A stretch of 64,000 bases of DNA from JBMHDN01 sp049889355. Lineage in GTDB: Bacteria; Pseudomonadota; Alphaproteobacteria; Puniceispirillales; Puniceispirillaceae. Position 1 is the first letter of the stretch. Each line of letters starts with the position of its first letter. Positions 52,534 to 61,530 of this stretch are shown here, piece by piece. The notes under the pieces were generated by a model. It was not told where the DNA came from, did not search any database, and saw nothing but the letters and a program-made list of their open reading frames with translations. The stretch is taken from positions 9,942-73,941 of the forward strand of contig JBMHDN010000033.1 of NCBI GenBank assembly GCA_049889355.1, given 5' to 3'. A program made the position numbers and the translations under genes.

Positions 52534-53210
52534 ATGGGTCTGTACCGACACCCAACGACCATACTGATATCTTAGACAGTTTGCTGGTCGATTATGTTAA
52601 TGGCGGCCTGCCTGCAGCCTTAGAGCTGTTGGTTGAGACGCATATTGCTATGAATAACAAAAGCGCGCGCACAGTGGATTTGCTTTTGCATGTGGGCGGC
52701 TATCTCTTAGAAGAATCAGAACCTGTTTCAATGAGCGAAGGTGCGCTTGAAGCGGTGATGGCTGAAATTGAACGCACCAAGCCAGTTCAAGCCTCAGCGT
52801 TGCAGGATAATGATGATCCGCTGGTCAGCGCGCATCTGCCGCGCCCTATTGCCGATTACATGCCAGATTTAGACTGTGCACAGAGCTGGCGCCGCGTTGG
52901 CATTGGGCTTGCTGAACATCAACTTGATTTCGGCCAGACCAAAGGCAAAGCCACCATCTATCGCATTGCCCCTGGCGTAGCGGTCCCGACACATAGCCAT
53001 AAAGGCAGTGAAATCACCCTGGTATTGGCAGGTGGTTTCAGTGATGAAAACGGCTCTTATGTACCAGGTGATATCGCCATTCAACATGCAGGCAGCGTCC
53101 ATCAGCCGGTGGCTGATGATGATGGTGAATGTATTGTTTATGCGGTTAATGAAGATTCGATTGAGCTCACCGGTCCGCTTGGCCGGATGCTGAACCTCTT
53201 GGTCCGCTAA
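52530..53210 (+). CDS. ChrR-like cupin anti-sigma factor lacking zinc-ligand cysteines
   Basis: A 226-aa protein. The N-terminal anti-sigma part (about residues 1-85) aligns with ChrR: DHTDILDSLLVDYVNGGLPAALELLVETHIAM. The zinc ligands of Rhodobacter ChrR are H6, H31, C35 and C38; here H11 and H38 are kept, but the Cys positions are Asn42 and Ser45. The C-terminal cupin-like domain keeps its site: H156, H158, E162 and H192 (PTHSHKGSE; SVHQP). It overlaps the sigma gene by four bases. It probably still binds the sigma factor, but metal dependence in the N-terminal domain must differ. Confidence 0.9.
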   Translation: MNGSVPTPNDHTDILDSLLVDYVNGGLPAALELLVETHIAMNNKSARTVDLLLHVGGYLLEESEPVSMSEGALEAVMAEIERTKPVQASALQDNDDPLVSAHLPRPIADYMPDLDCAQSWRRVGIGLAEHQLDFGQTKGKATIYRIAPGVAVPTHSHKGSEITLVLAGGFSDENGSYVPGDIAIQHAGSVHQPVADDDGECIVYAVNEDSIELTGPLGRMLNLLVR

Positions 53211-53256
53211 GTTGCATCTATTTTATCTGCTCGGCTGATACTGTCTTTGCGCACAC

Positions 53257-53826
53257 TCATGCAAAAATCAGCACAAGGCTGGTTGCTGCCATCATCAGAC
53301 AAACCACAAGTGTGAGCTGCAGACGCAACCCAGCCATCCAGTGTGGCCAGCGCCCTTTGCGCACCAGCTGCCAATCCACCAGATAACTGATGACAAAACC
53401 CGGAATCAGGCTCAGCAATATCATCTCAGGCTTGTCAATCAGCCAGAGACAAGCCCAGCCCCAGAGTGACGGCACCACTGACCAGATATAAAAACCGGCC
53501 TCGAAACGCGCACGCGCACGCGCCGCCAAACGCCCCCATTGCAATCCACCCAAAAAGGACAAAATGATCGCTGCATAAATCAGTAAGCCTTCAAGCATAT
53601 TTTGTTGCAGCGCGGGCCCAAGCATATCCAGCGGCAAAAGAGACAAAAAGCCAAGCCCGATAAAAGGCAGCAATCCACCATAGCCTAAAATCTGGGCAAT
53701 TTGAGGGGCCGATTGCGGGGCAGGTCCAACAATTTTCGCATGTGATTTTCTAGATGACGCTGCTTTATGCTGTGCATCACGGCCGTTCTGATCCTTTTGT
53801 TTTGGCTTTTTAATCAAACCCATCAT
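53257..53826 (-). CDS. DUF3429 family membrane protein
   Basis: A 189-aa protein. A basic, polar N-terminal extension (about residues 1-40) precedes five hydrophobic helices. YAAIILSFLGGLQWGR (about 84-99) is the DUF3429 signature, followed by YIWSVVPSLWGW. The family is found in proteobacteria and eukaryotic organelles and has no assigned role. It lies 33 bp after the tesA gene on the same strand. Confidence 0.85.
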   Translation of the reverse strand: MMGLIKKPKQKDQNGRDAQHKAASSRKSHAKIVGPAPQSAPQIAQILGYGGLLPFIGLGFLSLLPLDMLGPALQQNMLEGLLIYAAIILSFLGGLQWGRLAARARARFEAGFYIWSVVPSLWGWACLWLIDKPEMILLSLIPGFVISYLVDWQLVRKGRWPHWMAGLRLQLTLVVCLMMAATSLVLIFA

Positions 53827-53859
53827 TCTATTCTTTCTGCTCTCCAGCTGGCCTGATCT

Positions 53860-54573
53860 TTATCGTGATGCGTTGAGTTGCTGACTAAAATCAAGCAAAA
53901 CAGGCACCATACGACCTACCATCTGTGCCACCCCAGCTTGATTTGGATGAATGCCATCAGGCTGATTCAAGCTGGGGTCGAGCGCGACACCTTCTAACAA
54001 AAAAGGATAGAGCTGAACCTGATATTCGGCAGCCAGTTCTGGATAGATCTGGTTAAAGGCTGCTTCATATTCAGGGCCCAGATTGCGCATCGCCACCATG
54101 CCGCACAACAAAACTGGTATTTCAGCCTCAGCCAGCATACCCAGCATGGCAGAGAGATTACGGCGGCTCTCAGCCGGATCAATCCCTCTCAGTAAATCAT
54201 TACCGCCAAGGGCCAGTATCACCGCATCTGGATTATCCGCGAGCGACCAGCCAAGGCGCGCGCGCCCGCCTGCGGTGGTATCACCTGATACACCTGCATT
54301 CAAAATCTCAATATTGGCTTGATGATCGGCAAGCGCTCTATTGAGTTGATCAACAAGCCCTTCTCCTGGGCCAAGCCCATAGCCAGCGGTGATGGAATCG
54401 CCCACCATCATGATCCGCAGCGATGCGTCCTGTGCCTTGAGCGGGCTAACACACATCAACATGACAATCATAGCAGATAGCATATGTCTTATCGGTAACA
54501 TCTTGATTGCTGAATTGACTTTCTTCACCACAGTACGGGTCCTGCTTTTTGACATCATATCCTTAGCCATCAT
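53860..54573 (-). CDS. tesA: GDSL-type arylesterase/lysophospholipase (TesA-like)
   Basis: A 237-aa SGNH hydrolase. A hydrophobic segment (HMLSAMIVMLMCVSPLKAQ, about residues 30-48) is the likely signal; translation may start at an internal Met rather than 54573. Block I is MMVGDSITAGYG, block II NAGVSGDTTAGG, block III ALGGNDLLRGI, and the catalytic Asp-His is DGIHPNQAG. It is a periplasmic esterase and thioesterase. It is divergent from ybbA-ybbP, the same partnership as tesA-ybbAP in E. coli. Confidence 0.9.
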   Translation of the reverse strand: MMAKDMMSKSRTRTVVKKVNSAIKMLPIRHMLSAMIVMLMCVSPLKAQDASLRIMMVGDSITAGYGLGPGEGLVDQLNRALADHQANIEILNAGVSGDTTAGGRARLGWSLADNPDAVILALGGNDLLRGIDPAESRRNLSAMLGMLAEAEIPVLLCGMVAMRNLGPEYEAAFNQIYPELAAEYQVQLYPFLLEGVALDPSLNQPDGIHPNQAGVAQMVGRMVPVLLDFSQQLNASR

Positions 54574-54583
54574 ATTTTTGTCT

Positions 54584-54641
54584 GTTATGGCAGGCTCTTC
54601 ACAGGCACAGTGTCAGGCGATGCTCTTGCATTTGCCATAAC
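54584..54641. repeat. 9-bp inverted repeat upstream of tesA
   Basis: GTTATGGCA (54584-54592) and TGCCATAAC (54633-54641) form a perfect 9-bp inverted repeat with a 40-bp spacer, in the 285-bp tesA/ybbA divergent region. It could be two operator half-sites or an RNA stem; no known consensus is recognised. Confidence 0.5.
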
Positions 54642-54858
54642 AATGCCTACATTACCGGCCAAGCGACATGCATCACAGCACGTATGATTTAAATTAGGTC
54701 TCTCTGCCCTCATTTGAAGATATAGCCTGTTATCTGAAGCGGCGTCCAGCACCCTTGTGCAGAAGCCATGAGATGCTGGTTTTAGTTGGTCCAGTTTGAC
54801 CGGAAATGCGTTTAAAAACGTTAGAGCCTATTTAAAAAGCAAGCAGTTAAGAATTCTT

Positions 54859-55605
54859 ATGACCCAAACAGCAATGAACCCGACAATATCTCTCCAGAAT
54901 GTTACATTGGCGATGCCTGCGCATGGCAGCTCAGACACGGTTGGCAAAAAAGAAATCGCCTCTGAATCCAAAGGTGAGGTGGCTATCTTAAAAGGCATAA
55001 GCCTCGATATTCTAGCTGGTCAGAAAGTGGCTGTTTTAGGTCCAAGCGGCGCAGGCAAGACCAGCTTGCTGATGGTGATGTCAGGGCTTGAGGCGATTAC
55101 AAGCGGCCAGATTAAATTGGCTAATGAAGATATCACTCATATGAATGAAGATGCGCTGGCGCGTTTGCGCCGCGATAAGGTTGGGATTGTGTTTCAGGCC
55201 TTTCGTCTGATCCCTTCTATGACGGCCTTGCAAAATGTCAGTGTACCACTTGAACTGGCTGGCGATCCACAAGCAGCGGCCAAAGCCAGCTCAGCATTGG
55301 CTTCTGTCGGGCTGGGACACCGGCTTAATCACTTACCTGATCAGCTATCAGGTGGTGAACAGCAACGTGTCGCGATTGCCCGGGCCATCGCGCCGCGCCC
55401 GAAAATCTTGCTGGCTGACGAGCCTACAGGCAATCTGGATTCTAAAACAGGCGAAACCGTGATTGCCCAGCTTTTTGAAGCCACAGATGCGGTAGGGGCC
55501 TCGCTCGTCCTCATCACACATGACGAAACATTGGCAGCCAGATGCGAGCGCATTTTGCGTGTCGAAGATGGTCTGATTGTCTCAGACGAGCTTACCAACC
55601 ATTAA
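54859..55605 (+). CDS. ybbA: ABC transporter ATP-binding protein (YbbA/LolD-like)
   Basis: A 248-aa ATPase. Walker A is GPSGAGKTS (about residues 58-66), the Q-loop is VFQAFRLIPSMTALQNV, the signature LSGGEQQRVAIARA is near 157, Walker B is ILLADEPTGNLD, and the H-loop is LITHD. This is the MacB/LolD group. The start ATG 54859 (MTQTAMNPT) is chosen; a longer frame begins at 54796. It lies 21 bp before the permease gene. Release of envelope lipids or toxic compounds is the likely general role. Confidence 0.92.
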   Translation: MTQTAMNPTISLQNVTLAMPAHGSSDTVGKKEIASESKGEVAILKGISLDILAGQKVAVLGPSGAGKTSLLMVMSGLEAITSGQIKLANEDITHMNEDALARLRRDKVGIVFQAFRLIPSMTALQNVSVPLELAGDPQAAAKASSALASVGLGHRLNHLPDQLSGGEQQRVAIARAIAPRPKILLADEPTGNLDSKTGETVIAQLFEATDAVGASLVLITHDETLAARCERILRVEDGLIVSDELTNH

Positions 55606-55626
55606 ACACCGGCCAAAGAGAGCATT

Positions 55627-58209
55627 ATGCAACAGGAAAAGCACATTACCGCTTCTGTTCCCGCCCCTGACAGCTGGGCATTAGCCTGGCGTCTGGCCCG
55701 CCGCGAAATGCGGGGCAGCCTGACCAAATTCCGGATTTTCTTGAGCGCGCTGATGCTCGGTGTTGCGGCCATTGGCGCGGTCGGCTCAGTGGCTGAATCT
55801 ATGCGCAGTGGGATTGCCGGCAATGCACGGCTGCTGTTGGGTGGTGATATTGAACTCTCCAGCCTACACCTGCCTGCTGAAGCAGCCATTATGGACAAGC
55901 TGGAACGCTATGGCGAAAAAAGCGATGTAGTCCAGATGCGTGCCATGCTGACCGCTGATACAAGTGATGCCGCCTCTAATCGCCGGCTGGTCGAATTAAA
56001 AGCCGTTGATCAGAACTGGCCGCTGATCGGTGAGGCAGAGGTTCGTACAGCAGAAGACAGCGATATAGCCATGCCGCTTGATGCGGCACTCAGCGATAAT
56101 GGGGCGGTGGTTGAAGCCGCCTTATTGCGTGCCTTAGATCTGAAAGTTGGCGATACGGCACGTCTGGGCGAGATGGATGTGCGCATCAGCGGTGTGCTGA
56201 CATATGAGCCAGATAGATCCGTTAGTTTTATCAGCTTTGGCCCACGCCTGTTGATTTCACAAGACACATTGGCTGCCTCTGGCTTGCAACAGCCTGGCAG
56301 CTTTATCACCTACCGCACGCGGCTTTTGCTGACAGACCCAAGCCAGTCTGGCCAGCTGACCGCTGAGCTGCAGGCTGAATTGGAAGATTCTTATGTCCGG
56401 GTGCGTGAATTAAACAGAGCTGCCCCTGGCTTTACCACCTTTATTGATCGTGCCGAGGTATTTTTGGTGCTGGTCGGGCTCACAGCCCTTTTGATTGGCG
56501 GCCTTGGTGTGGGCGGGGCGGTGCGTGCTTGGCTGGCCAGCCGGATGCCTGTTATCGCCACCTTGAAATGTGTTGGCGCCTCTGCCCAGATGATTTTCAG
56601 GGTATATCTCTTGCAAGTGATGAGCATTGCCTTTATCGGTGTGATGGCAGGTCTGATCTTAGCTGCCTTTGCGCCGATCATCGCAGCCAACATCCTCTCC
56701 AGCTATGTAACCGTGCCTTTGGTGGTGCAAATTTTCCCTGTGCCGTTATTCATAGCTGGCAGCTTTGGATTGCTCACAGCCTTTATCTTTGCGCTGGTGC
56801 CGCTGGCACGGGCCCAGCAAATCCGGGCTGCCCATCTGTTCCGGAGCCTGGCTGCCATGCCAGATGGCAAGTTGCCCATATTGACATGGGTGGGGCTGGT
56901 CACAGCAGGTCTTGGGCTCGCGCTATTAGCCTGGCTGGCTACTGGCAATTGGCTCTTGACCTTGGGCTTTATTGGCGGCGCGCTGGTCTCTTTGTTTATT
57001 CTCTCAGGTCTAGGCGAAATGCTGCTGCGTTTCCTGCGCCGCCTGCCGGCCCCGTCCTGGGTGCCAGGGCGCATTGCGCTTTCTGCCATCACCCGGCCTG
57101 GCTCTCCCTTGCGCGCGGTGGTGATCGCTTTTGGGTTGGGCTTATCCGTGTTGGTGGCCATTACCCTGACACGGGCCAATCTGGACAGACAGATTGACAG
57201 CCGAGTGGCAGAACAGGCCCCAGACTGGTTTTTCTTGGATATCCAGCCTCAGCAAGTCGCCCCTTTCGAAAGCTTGCTTTCTGAGATTGATGGCTTTGAC
57301 AGGCTCCAGAAAACGCCGATGCTCAGAGGCCGTGTGGTGGCGATCAATAATGTGCCATCTAACGAGATTGAGGCACCTGAAAATAGCGACTGGATTTTGC
57401 GCGGCGACAGAGCCATTACCTGGTCAGATACCATCCCCTATGGCACAGAGCTTGAATTGGGTGAATGGTGGGACGAAGATTATGATGGGCCGCCGCTGAT
57501 TTCCATTTCACATGAAGCGTTCACCGATTTCGGGCTGGCTTTGGGCGATACCATCACCATGAATGTGCTGGGCCGTGAAATCACTGGCCAGATTGCCAAT
57601 ACCCGCAATGTACAGTGGGAGAGCTTCAGCATTAATTTTGTCTTTGTGGCCAGCACCAATGCGCTGAGAGGGGCGCCGCATAGCTGGATAGCCGCCGCCT
57701 ATACACAAGATGAGGCCGCTGCCTCAGAGGTAGAAAAAGCGGTGACCCGCAATTTTGCCAATATTTCAGCTATCTCGGTGAAAAATGCGGTGGCCACCGC
57801 GACAAAGGTGATCGATTTGCTAGGTGGGGCCATTGGACTGACGGCTTTGGTCACCATGGTCTCTGGTATTGCTGTACTCGCCGGTACAGTTGCCAGCACA
57901 GAAGCTCAAAGATTGGCTGATTCCATCATTTTGAAAGTCCTAGGCGCGACCAGACGCGATATTTTGCTGGCTTGGATGCTTGAATATGCGCTGCTCGGCC
58001 TGCTCACCGCGCTCGCGGCCAGCTTGATAGGCACGCTTGCCAGTTGGGCGGTGATCACCCAGCTCTTGGATGCTGATTTTGTACTGGATATCACACTGGT
58101 GTTACAGACAGCGATTTTAGGGGCTGCGGCCACCAGCTTGCTGGGCCTGCTGGGTGCGATGCGCTCGCTCGGCCACAAGCCAGGCCCGCATTTGCGTGAA
58201 GTGGTGTAA
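55627..58209 (+). CDS. ybbP: ABC transporter permease, FtsX/YbbP-like
   Basis: An 860-aa permease with the duplicated FtsX architecture. An N-terminal helix (about residues 32-55) is followed by a large periplasmic domain (about 56-260). Four helices lie between about 270 and 410, then more helices around 430-480 and 515-535, a second periplasmic domain (about 540-700), and three C-terminal helices (about 715-850). KVLGATRRDILLAWMLEYALLGLLTA near 780 is the FtsX-domain coupling region. It pairs with YbbA. The substrate is unknown. Confidence 0.92.
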   Translation: MQQEKHITASVPAPDSWALAWRLARREMRGSLTKFRIFLSALMLGVAAIGAVGSVAESMRSGIAGNARLLLGGDIELSSLHLPAEAAIMDKLERYGEKSDVVQMRAMLTADTSDAASNRRLVELKAVDQNWPLIGEAEVRTAEDSDIAMPLDAALSDNGAVVEAALLRALDLKVGDTARLGEMDVRISGVLTYEPDRSVSFISFGPRLLISQDTLAASGLQQPGSFITYRTRLLLTDPSQSGQLTAELQAELEDSYVRVRELNRAAPGFTTFIDRAEVFLVLVGLTALLIGGLGVGGAVRAWLASRMPVIATLKCVGASAQMIFRVYLLQVMSIAFIGVMAGLILAAFAPIIAANILSSYVTVPLVVQIFPVPLFIAGSFGLLTAFIFALVPLARAQQIRAAHLFRSLAAMPDGKLPILTWVGLVTAGLGLALLAWLATGNWLLTLGFIGGALVSLFILSGLGEMLLRFLRRLPAPSWVPGRIALSAITRPGSPLRAVVIAFGLGLSVLVAITLTRANLDRQIDSRVAEQAPDWFFLDIQPQQVAPFESLLSEIDGFDRLQKTPMLRGRVVAINNVPSNEIEAPENSDWILRGDRAITWSDTIPYGTELELGEWWDEDYDGPPLISISHEAFTDFGLALGDTITMNVLGREITGQIANTRNVQWESFSINFVFVASTNALRGAPHSWIAAAYTQDEAAASEVEKAVTRNFANISAISVKNAVATATKVIDLLGGAIGLTALVTMVSGIAVLAGTVASTEAQRLADSIILKVLGATRRDILLAWMLEYALLGLLTALAASLIGTLASWAVITQLLDADFVLDITLVLQTAILGAAATSLLGLLGAMRSLGHKPGPHLREVV

Positions 58210-58353
58210 AAGAAGGCCGGATACAGCCTGCAAACAAGGCCAGAACCAAAGCCTGCAGACTCAATTTCACTTGAGCAAAACCCCGTCATTTGCCATAAGC
58301 GTGTGCAGATAACGTAAATATGCGCCCTTTTTTGAAATGAAGCGAGAGAGATC

Positions 58354-59577
58354 ATGGCAGATAATAAAGTGAAGAAAGTCGTTCTGGCCTATTCAGGTGG
58401 TCTGGATACCTCTGTCATTTTGAAATGGCTGCAGACTGAATATAATTGTGAGGTGGTAACCTTCACCGCTGACCTCGGTCAGGGCGAAGACATCACACAA
58501 GCGCGCGATAAGGCTGAATTGCTTGGCATCAAAGAGATTTATATCGAAGATTTGCGCGAAACCTTCACCGCTGATTATGTCTTTCCAATGTTCCGGGCCA
58601 ACACCACCTATGAAGGTGAATATTTGCTTGGCACCTCGATTGCACGCCCGCTGATTGCCAAGAGACAGATTGAAATTGCCCGTGAAGTCGGCGCAGATGC
58701 AGTTTCGCATGGGGCCACTGGCAAGGGTAATGATCAGGTCCGTTTTGAATTAGGCTATTATGCGCTGGAGCCGGATATCCGGGTGATTGCGCCATGGCGT
58801 GAATGGGATCTGGCCAGCCGTACCAAGCTGATTGCCTATGCTGAAGCCAATCAAATCCCAGTCCCAAAGGATAAGCGCGGCGAAGCTCCTTTCTCTGTAG
58901 ACGCAAATTTGCTGCATATTTCAGCTGAAGGAAAAGTGTTGGAAGATCCGGATATGGAAGCACCGGATTATGTCTATTCACGCACCGTTGACCCCCTGGA
59001 TGCACCCGACACGCCAGAAGAAATTGCTATCCAATTTAAATCAGGCGATCCCGTGGCCATTAATGGCGTAGCCATGAGCCCGGCAACCGTGCTGACTGAG
59101 CTGAACCGGTTGGGCGGCAAACATGGGATTGGCCGTCTTGATATGGTAGAAAACCGCTTTGTGGGTATGAAATCACGCGGTGTCTATGAAACACCAGGTG
59201 GCACGATTTTGCTGAAAGCGCGCCGGGCGATGGAATCCATCACATTAGATAGAGGAGCCGCGCATCTCAAAGATGAGCTGATGCCGCGCTATGCTGAGAT
59301 TATCTATAATGGTTTTTGGTTCTCACCTGAGCGCGAGATGCTGCAAGCTGCGATTGATGCCAGTCAGGGCGCGGTCAATGGCGAGGTGCGCCTCAAGCTT
59401 TATAAGGGCAATATGATGCTGACAGGCAGGTCATCACCAAACTCGCTTTATTCTGAAGATTTGGTGACCTTTGAAGAAGGCACAGGTGATTATGACCACC
59501 GTGATGCCTATGGCTTTATCCGATTAAATGCGCTGCGTTTGCGTGTGTTAGAAGCCGCAAGACGCCGCCAGTCTTAA
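58354..59577 (+). CDS. argG: Argininosuccinate synthase
   Basis: A 407-aa type 1 ArgG. The ATP-pyrophosphatase P-loop is LAYSGGLDTSVIL (about residues 10-22), SHGATGKGNDQVRFE is near 116-130, and EAPFSVDANLLHISAEG near 182-198. The aspartate and citrulline sites follow. It joins citrulline and aspartate in arginine synthesis. It has its own 144-bp upstream gap after ybbP, and AGAGAG lies before the ATG. Confidence 0.97.
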   Translation: MADNKVKKVVLAYSGGLDTSVILKWLQTEYNCEVVTFTADLGQGEDITQARDKAELLGIKEIYIEDLRETFTADYVFPMFRANTTYEGEYLLGTSIARPLIAKRQIEIAREVGADAVSHGATGKGNDQVRFELGYYALEPDIRVIAPWREWDLASRTKLIAYAEANQIPVPKDKRGEAPFSVDANLLHISAEGKVLEDPDMEAPDYVYSRTVDPLDAPDTPEEIAIQFKSGDPVAINGVAMSPATVLTELNRLGGKHGIGRLDMVENRFVGMKSRGVYETPGGTILLKARRAMESITLDRGAAHLKDELMPRYAEIIYNGFWFSPEREMLQAAIDASQGAVNGEVRLKLYKGNMMLTGRSSPNSLYSEDLVTFEEGTGDYDHRDAYGFIRLNALRLRVLEAARRRQS

Positions 59578-59633
59578 TGCAGATAGGCCCTCCAAGAGTG
59601 CCTATAAACACCTAGGCTGCACAAGACGCTTCA

Positions 59634-59861
59634 TCAGTCTGTGCAGACCTCTCCTTTTTCGCCTTCATCATCCAATTGCTTGAGCATGACAAGGCTGCCT
59701 GCAGGCATGGCATAGCCTGAGTCTTTCAGCCCTTCTTCACATGGCGCTGCCCAGACAATGGCATAATTCTGACTGCCGTTTGAATGTTTTGAGAATTCCT
59801 GCATGGCGTCAGTCTGAGACAACATCACCAGTCCTAACGCGAAAACCATCGCTTCCATCAC
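59634..59861 (-). CDS. Small exported hypothetical protein
   Basis: A 75-aa protein. The first 20 residues (MEAMVFALGLVMLSQTDA) resemble a short signal peptide. The rest is acidic and has two Cys (APCEEG, GEVCTD) that could form a disulphide in the periplasm. AGGAG lies just upstream of the ATG at 59861 on the minus strand. No family is recognised. It lies between argG and the sodB terminator. Confidence 0.5.
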   Translation of the reverse strand: MMEAMVFALGLVMLSQTDAMQEFSKHSNGSQNYAIVWAAPCEEGLKDSGYAMPAGSLVMLKQLDDEGEKGEVCTD

Positions 59862-60012
59862 TTCTCTCCTTTATCTTCAATCTAAACTGAACCTGTCTTT
59901 TAGACAAGAATCATCACCTTCAAAGCTTTAGATGCCAATAGAGGAGACATTATGGCTGTTTATGGCTTTTTTTAGACAGAGGTTACAGCGCCTCTATTGC
60001 CGATAGCGCATT

Positions 60013-60045
60013 AAAAAAACCTCTGGCAGCCCGGCCAGAGGTTTT
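60013..60045 (-). terminator. Rho-independent terminator after sodB
   Basis: On the minus strand AAAACCTCTGGC pairs with GCCAGAGGTTTT (12 bp) around a 6-nt loop, then three more T. It lies 38 bp after the sodB stop. T runs on both sides mean it could work in either direction. Confidence 0.95.
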
Positions 60046-60083
60046 ATTTTAAAGCGCTTATCTATTCTAAGCGGCAACCAGCC

Positions 60084-60683
60084 TTACATGCGGCTCGCTA
60101 CATTTTCCCAATTCACCAGATTATCCAGGAAGTTTGAGATATAGACCGGGCGCTTATTGCGGAAATCAATATAGTAGCTATGCTCCCATACATCACAGCC
60201 CAGCAAAGCGGTTTGACCAAAGCAAAGCGGGTTCACACCATTTTCCGTTTTGGTGATAGCAAGACCACCATCTGCTTCTTTGACCAGCCAGCACCAGCCT
60301 GAACCAAACTGGCCAACACCCGCGGCAACAAACTGCTCTTTAAAGGCATCAATTGAACCGAATGAATCTTTCAGTGCCGCTTCCAATTCAGATGGCATAT
60401 TGCGGCCTGTCGGGCCCATCATTTCCCAGAACTGAACATGGTTCCAATGCTGAGAAGCATTGTTGAAAATACCATTTTGGGCAACCGCTTCTTTGGTGTA
60501 GGTGCCGGTGATGATATCTTCTAAGGACTTGCCTTCCCATTGGGTGCCGGCAATCAGCTTGTTCCCATTATCTACATAGGCCTTGTGGTGCAGATCATGG
60601 TGAAATTCCAGTGTTTCGCGGCTCATACCCGCATCAGCGAGCGCATCATAATCATATGGCAGGGCTGGCAGTTCAAATGACAT
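60084..60683 (-). CDS. sodB: Superoxide dismutase (Fe/Mn type)
   Basis: A 199-aa enzyme. MSFELPALPYDYDAL is the natural N terminus (start 60683). The metal ligands are His in LEFHHDLHHKAYVD (about residue 26), His in ASQHWNHVQFWE (about 73), and Asp and His in CDVWEHSYYIDF (about 158-162). Key residues nearby (FNNASQHWNH and GSGWCWLV) fit the iron-using SodB group. It removes superoxide in the cytoplasm. It is divergent from the carbonic anhydrase-like gene. Confidence 0.95.
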   Translation of the reverse strand: MSFELPALPYDYDALADAGMSRETLEFHHDLHHKAYVDNGNKLIAGTQWEGKSLEDIITGTYTKEAVAQNGIFNNASQHWNHVQFWEMMGPTGRNMPSELEAALKDSFGSIDAFKEQFVAAGVGQFGSGWCWLVKEADGGLAITKTENGVNPLCFGQTALLGCDVWEHSYYIDFRNKRPVYISNFLDNLVNWENVASRM

Positions 60684-60897
60684 TTTCGTCTCCATTTTAT
60701 TGATCGGTTAGCCAAATACATGTCTTTATCACACCGATCAGGTTGTTCTGTTCCTCAATATAATGATTTGTAATTAAAAATCCATGACCTTCAGCCACTG
60801 ATATCTGAGGGCAGCGTTCTGGCCATACTTGTCAAATAGGTCTGACAGTTTTAATTTTCAAAAAATACGGGCTAACAGTGATAAAAAAGAAACAAAT

Positions 60898-61482
60898 ATG
60901 ACAAGCGGACCGACCATAGAGCCCTTTCTCGGGCTGGAACCTGAAATTGACGAGACAGCCTATATTGCCAGCACAGCGGCAATCATAGGGGCCGTGCGCC
61001 TCGGGCCGAATGTGTCTATCTGGCACCAGGTCACCTTACGCGGGGATGCCAATTACATCACAGTTGGGGCCAATACCAATATTCAGGATAATGCGGTTGT
61101 CCATATTGATTCGCGGGAATATCCCACCCGCATCGGCAAGGATGTAACCATTGGTCATAGCGCGATTATCCATGCCTGCACATTAGAAGATTGCTGTTTT
61201 GTGGGGATGGGCGCGATTGTGATGGATGGCGCGGTGGTTGAGCGTGAGGCGATGGTGGGCGCAGGCGCGCTGATACCGCCTGGCAAGGTGGTGACATCTG
61301 GTACGCTCTGGGTCGGCAATCCCGGGCGTGAGGTGCGCGCCCTCACCGATAAAGAAAAACAGGCGTTAAAAACCTCTGCTGAGCGCTATGTTGAGTTCGG
61401 ACGCGCCGCGCGTCTTGGTGATAGCGCTGGCCCGTTCACCTTATTTGAGACACGCAATCTGCCACCGCTGGATGAGAGCTAA
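60898..61482 (+). CDS. Gamma carbonic anhydrase family protein
   Basis: A 194-aa left-handed beta-helix protein with hexapeptide repeats. Zinc ligands fit His in NAVVHIDSREYPTRIG, and two His in TIGHSAIIHAC about 25 residues later. NVSIWHQVTLRGDANYITVG is the usual N-terminal repeat. Relatives include CaiE/PaaY/YrdA. Whether it has carbonic anhydrase activity cannot be told. ATG 60898 (MTSGPTIEPF) is preferred over an upstream start at 60829. Confidence 0.92.
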   Translation: MTSGPTIEPFLGLEPEIDETAYIASTAAIIGAVRLGPNVSIWHQVTLRGDANYITVGANTNIQDNAVVHIDSREYPTRIGKDVTIGHSAIIHACTLEDCCFVGMGAIVMDGAVVEREAMVGAGALIPPGKVVTSGTLWVGNPGREVRALTDKEKQALKTSAERYVEFGRAARLGDSAGPFTLFETRNLPPLDES

Positions 61483-61530
61483 AGACAATATGCCAGCTGA
61501 TAAAAAGAGTGGGGATCAGAAGGCGAGGCG

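Noticed and set aside
56529..57197. Open frame of 222 codons inside ybbP in another frame
   Set aside because: The product is rich in Cys, His and Trp without order and overlaps the conserved permease; it is a shadow.
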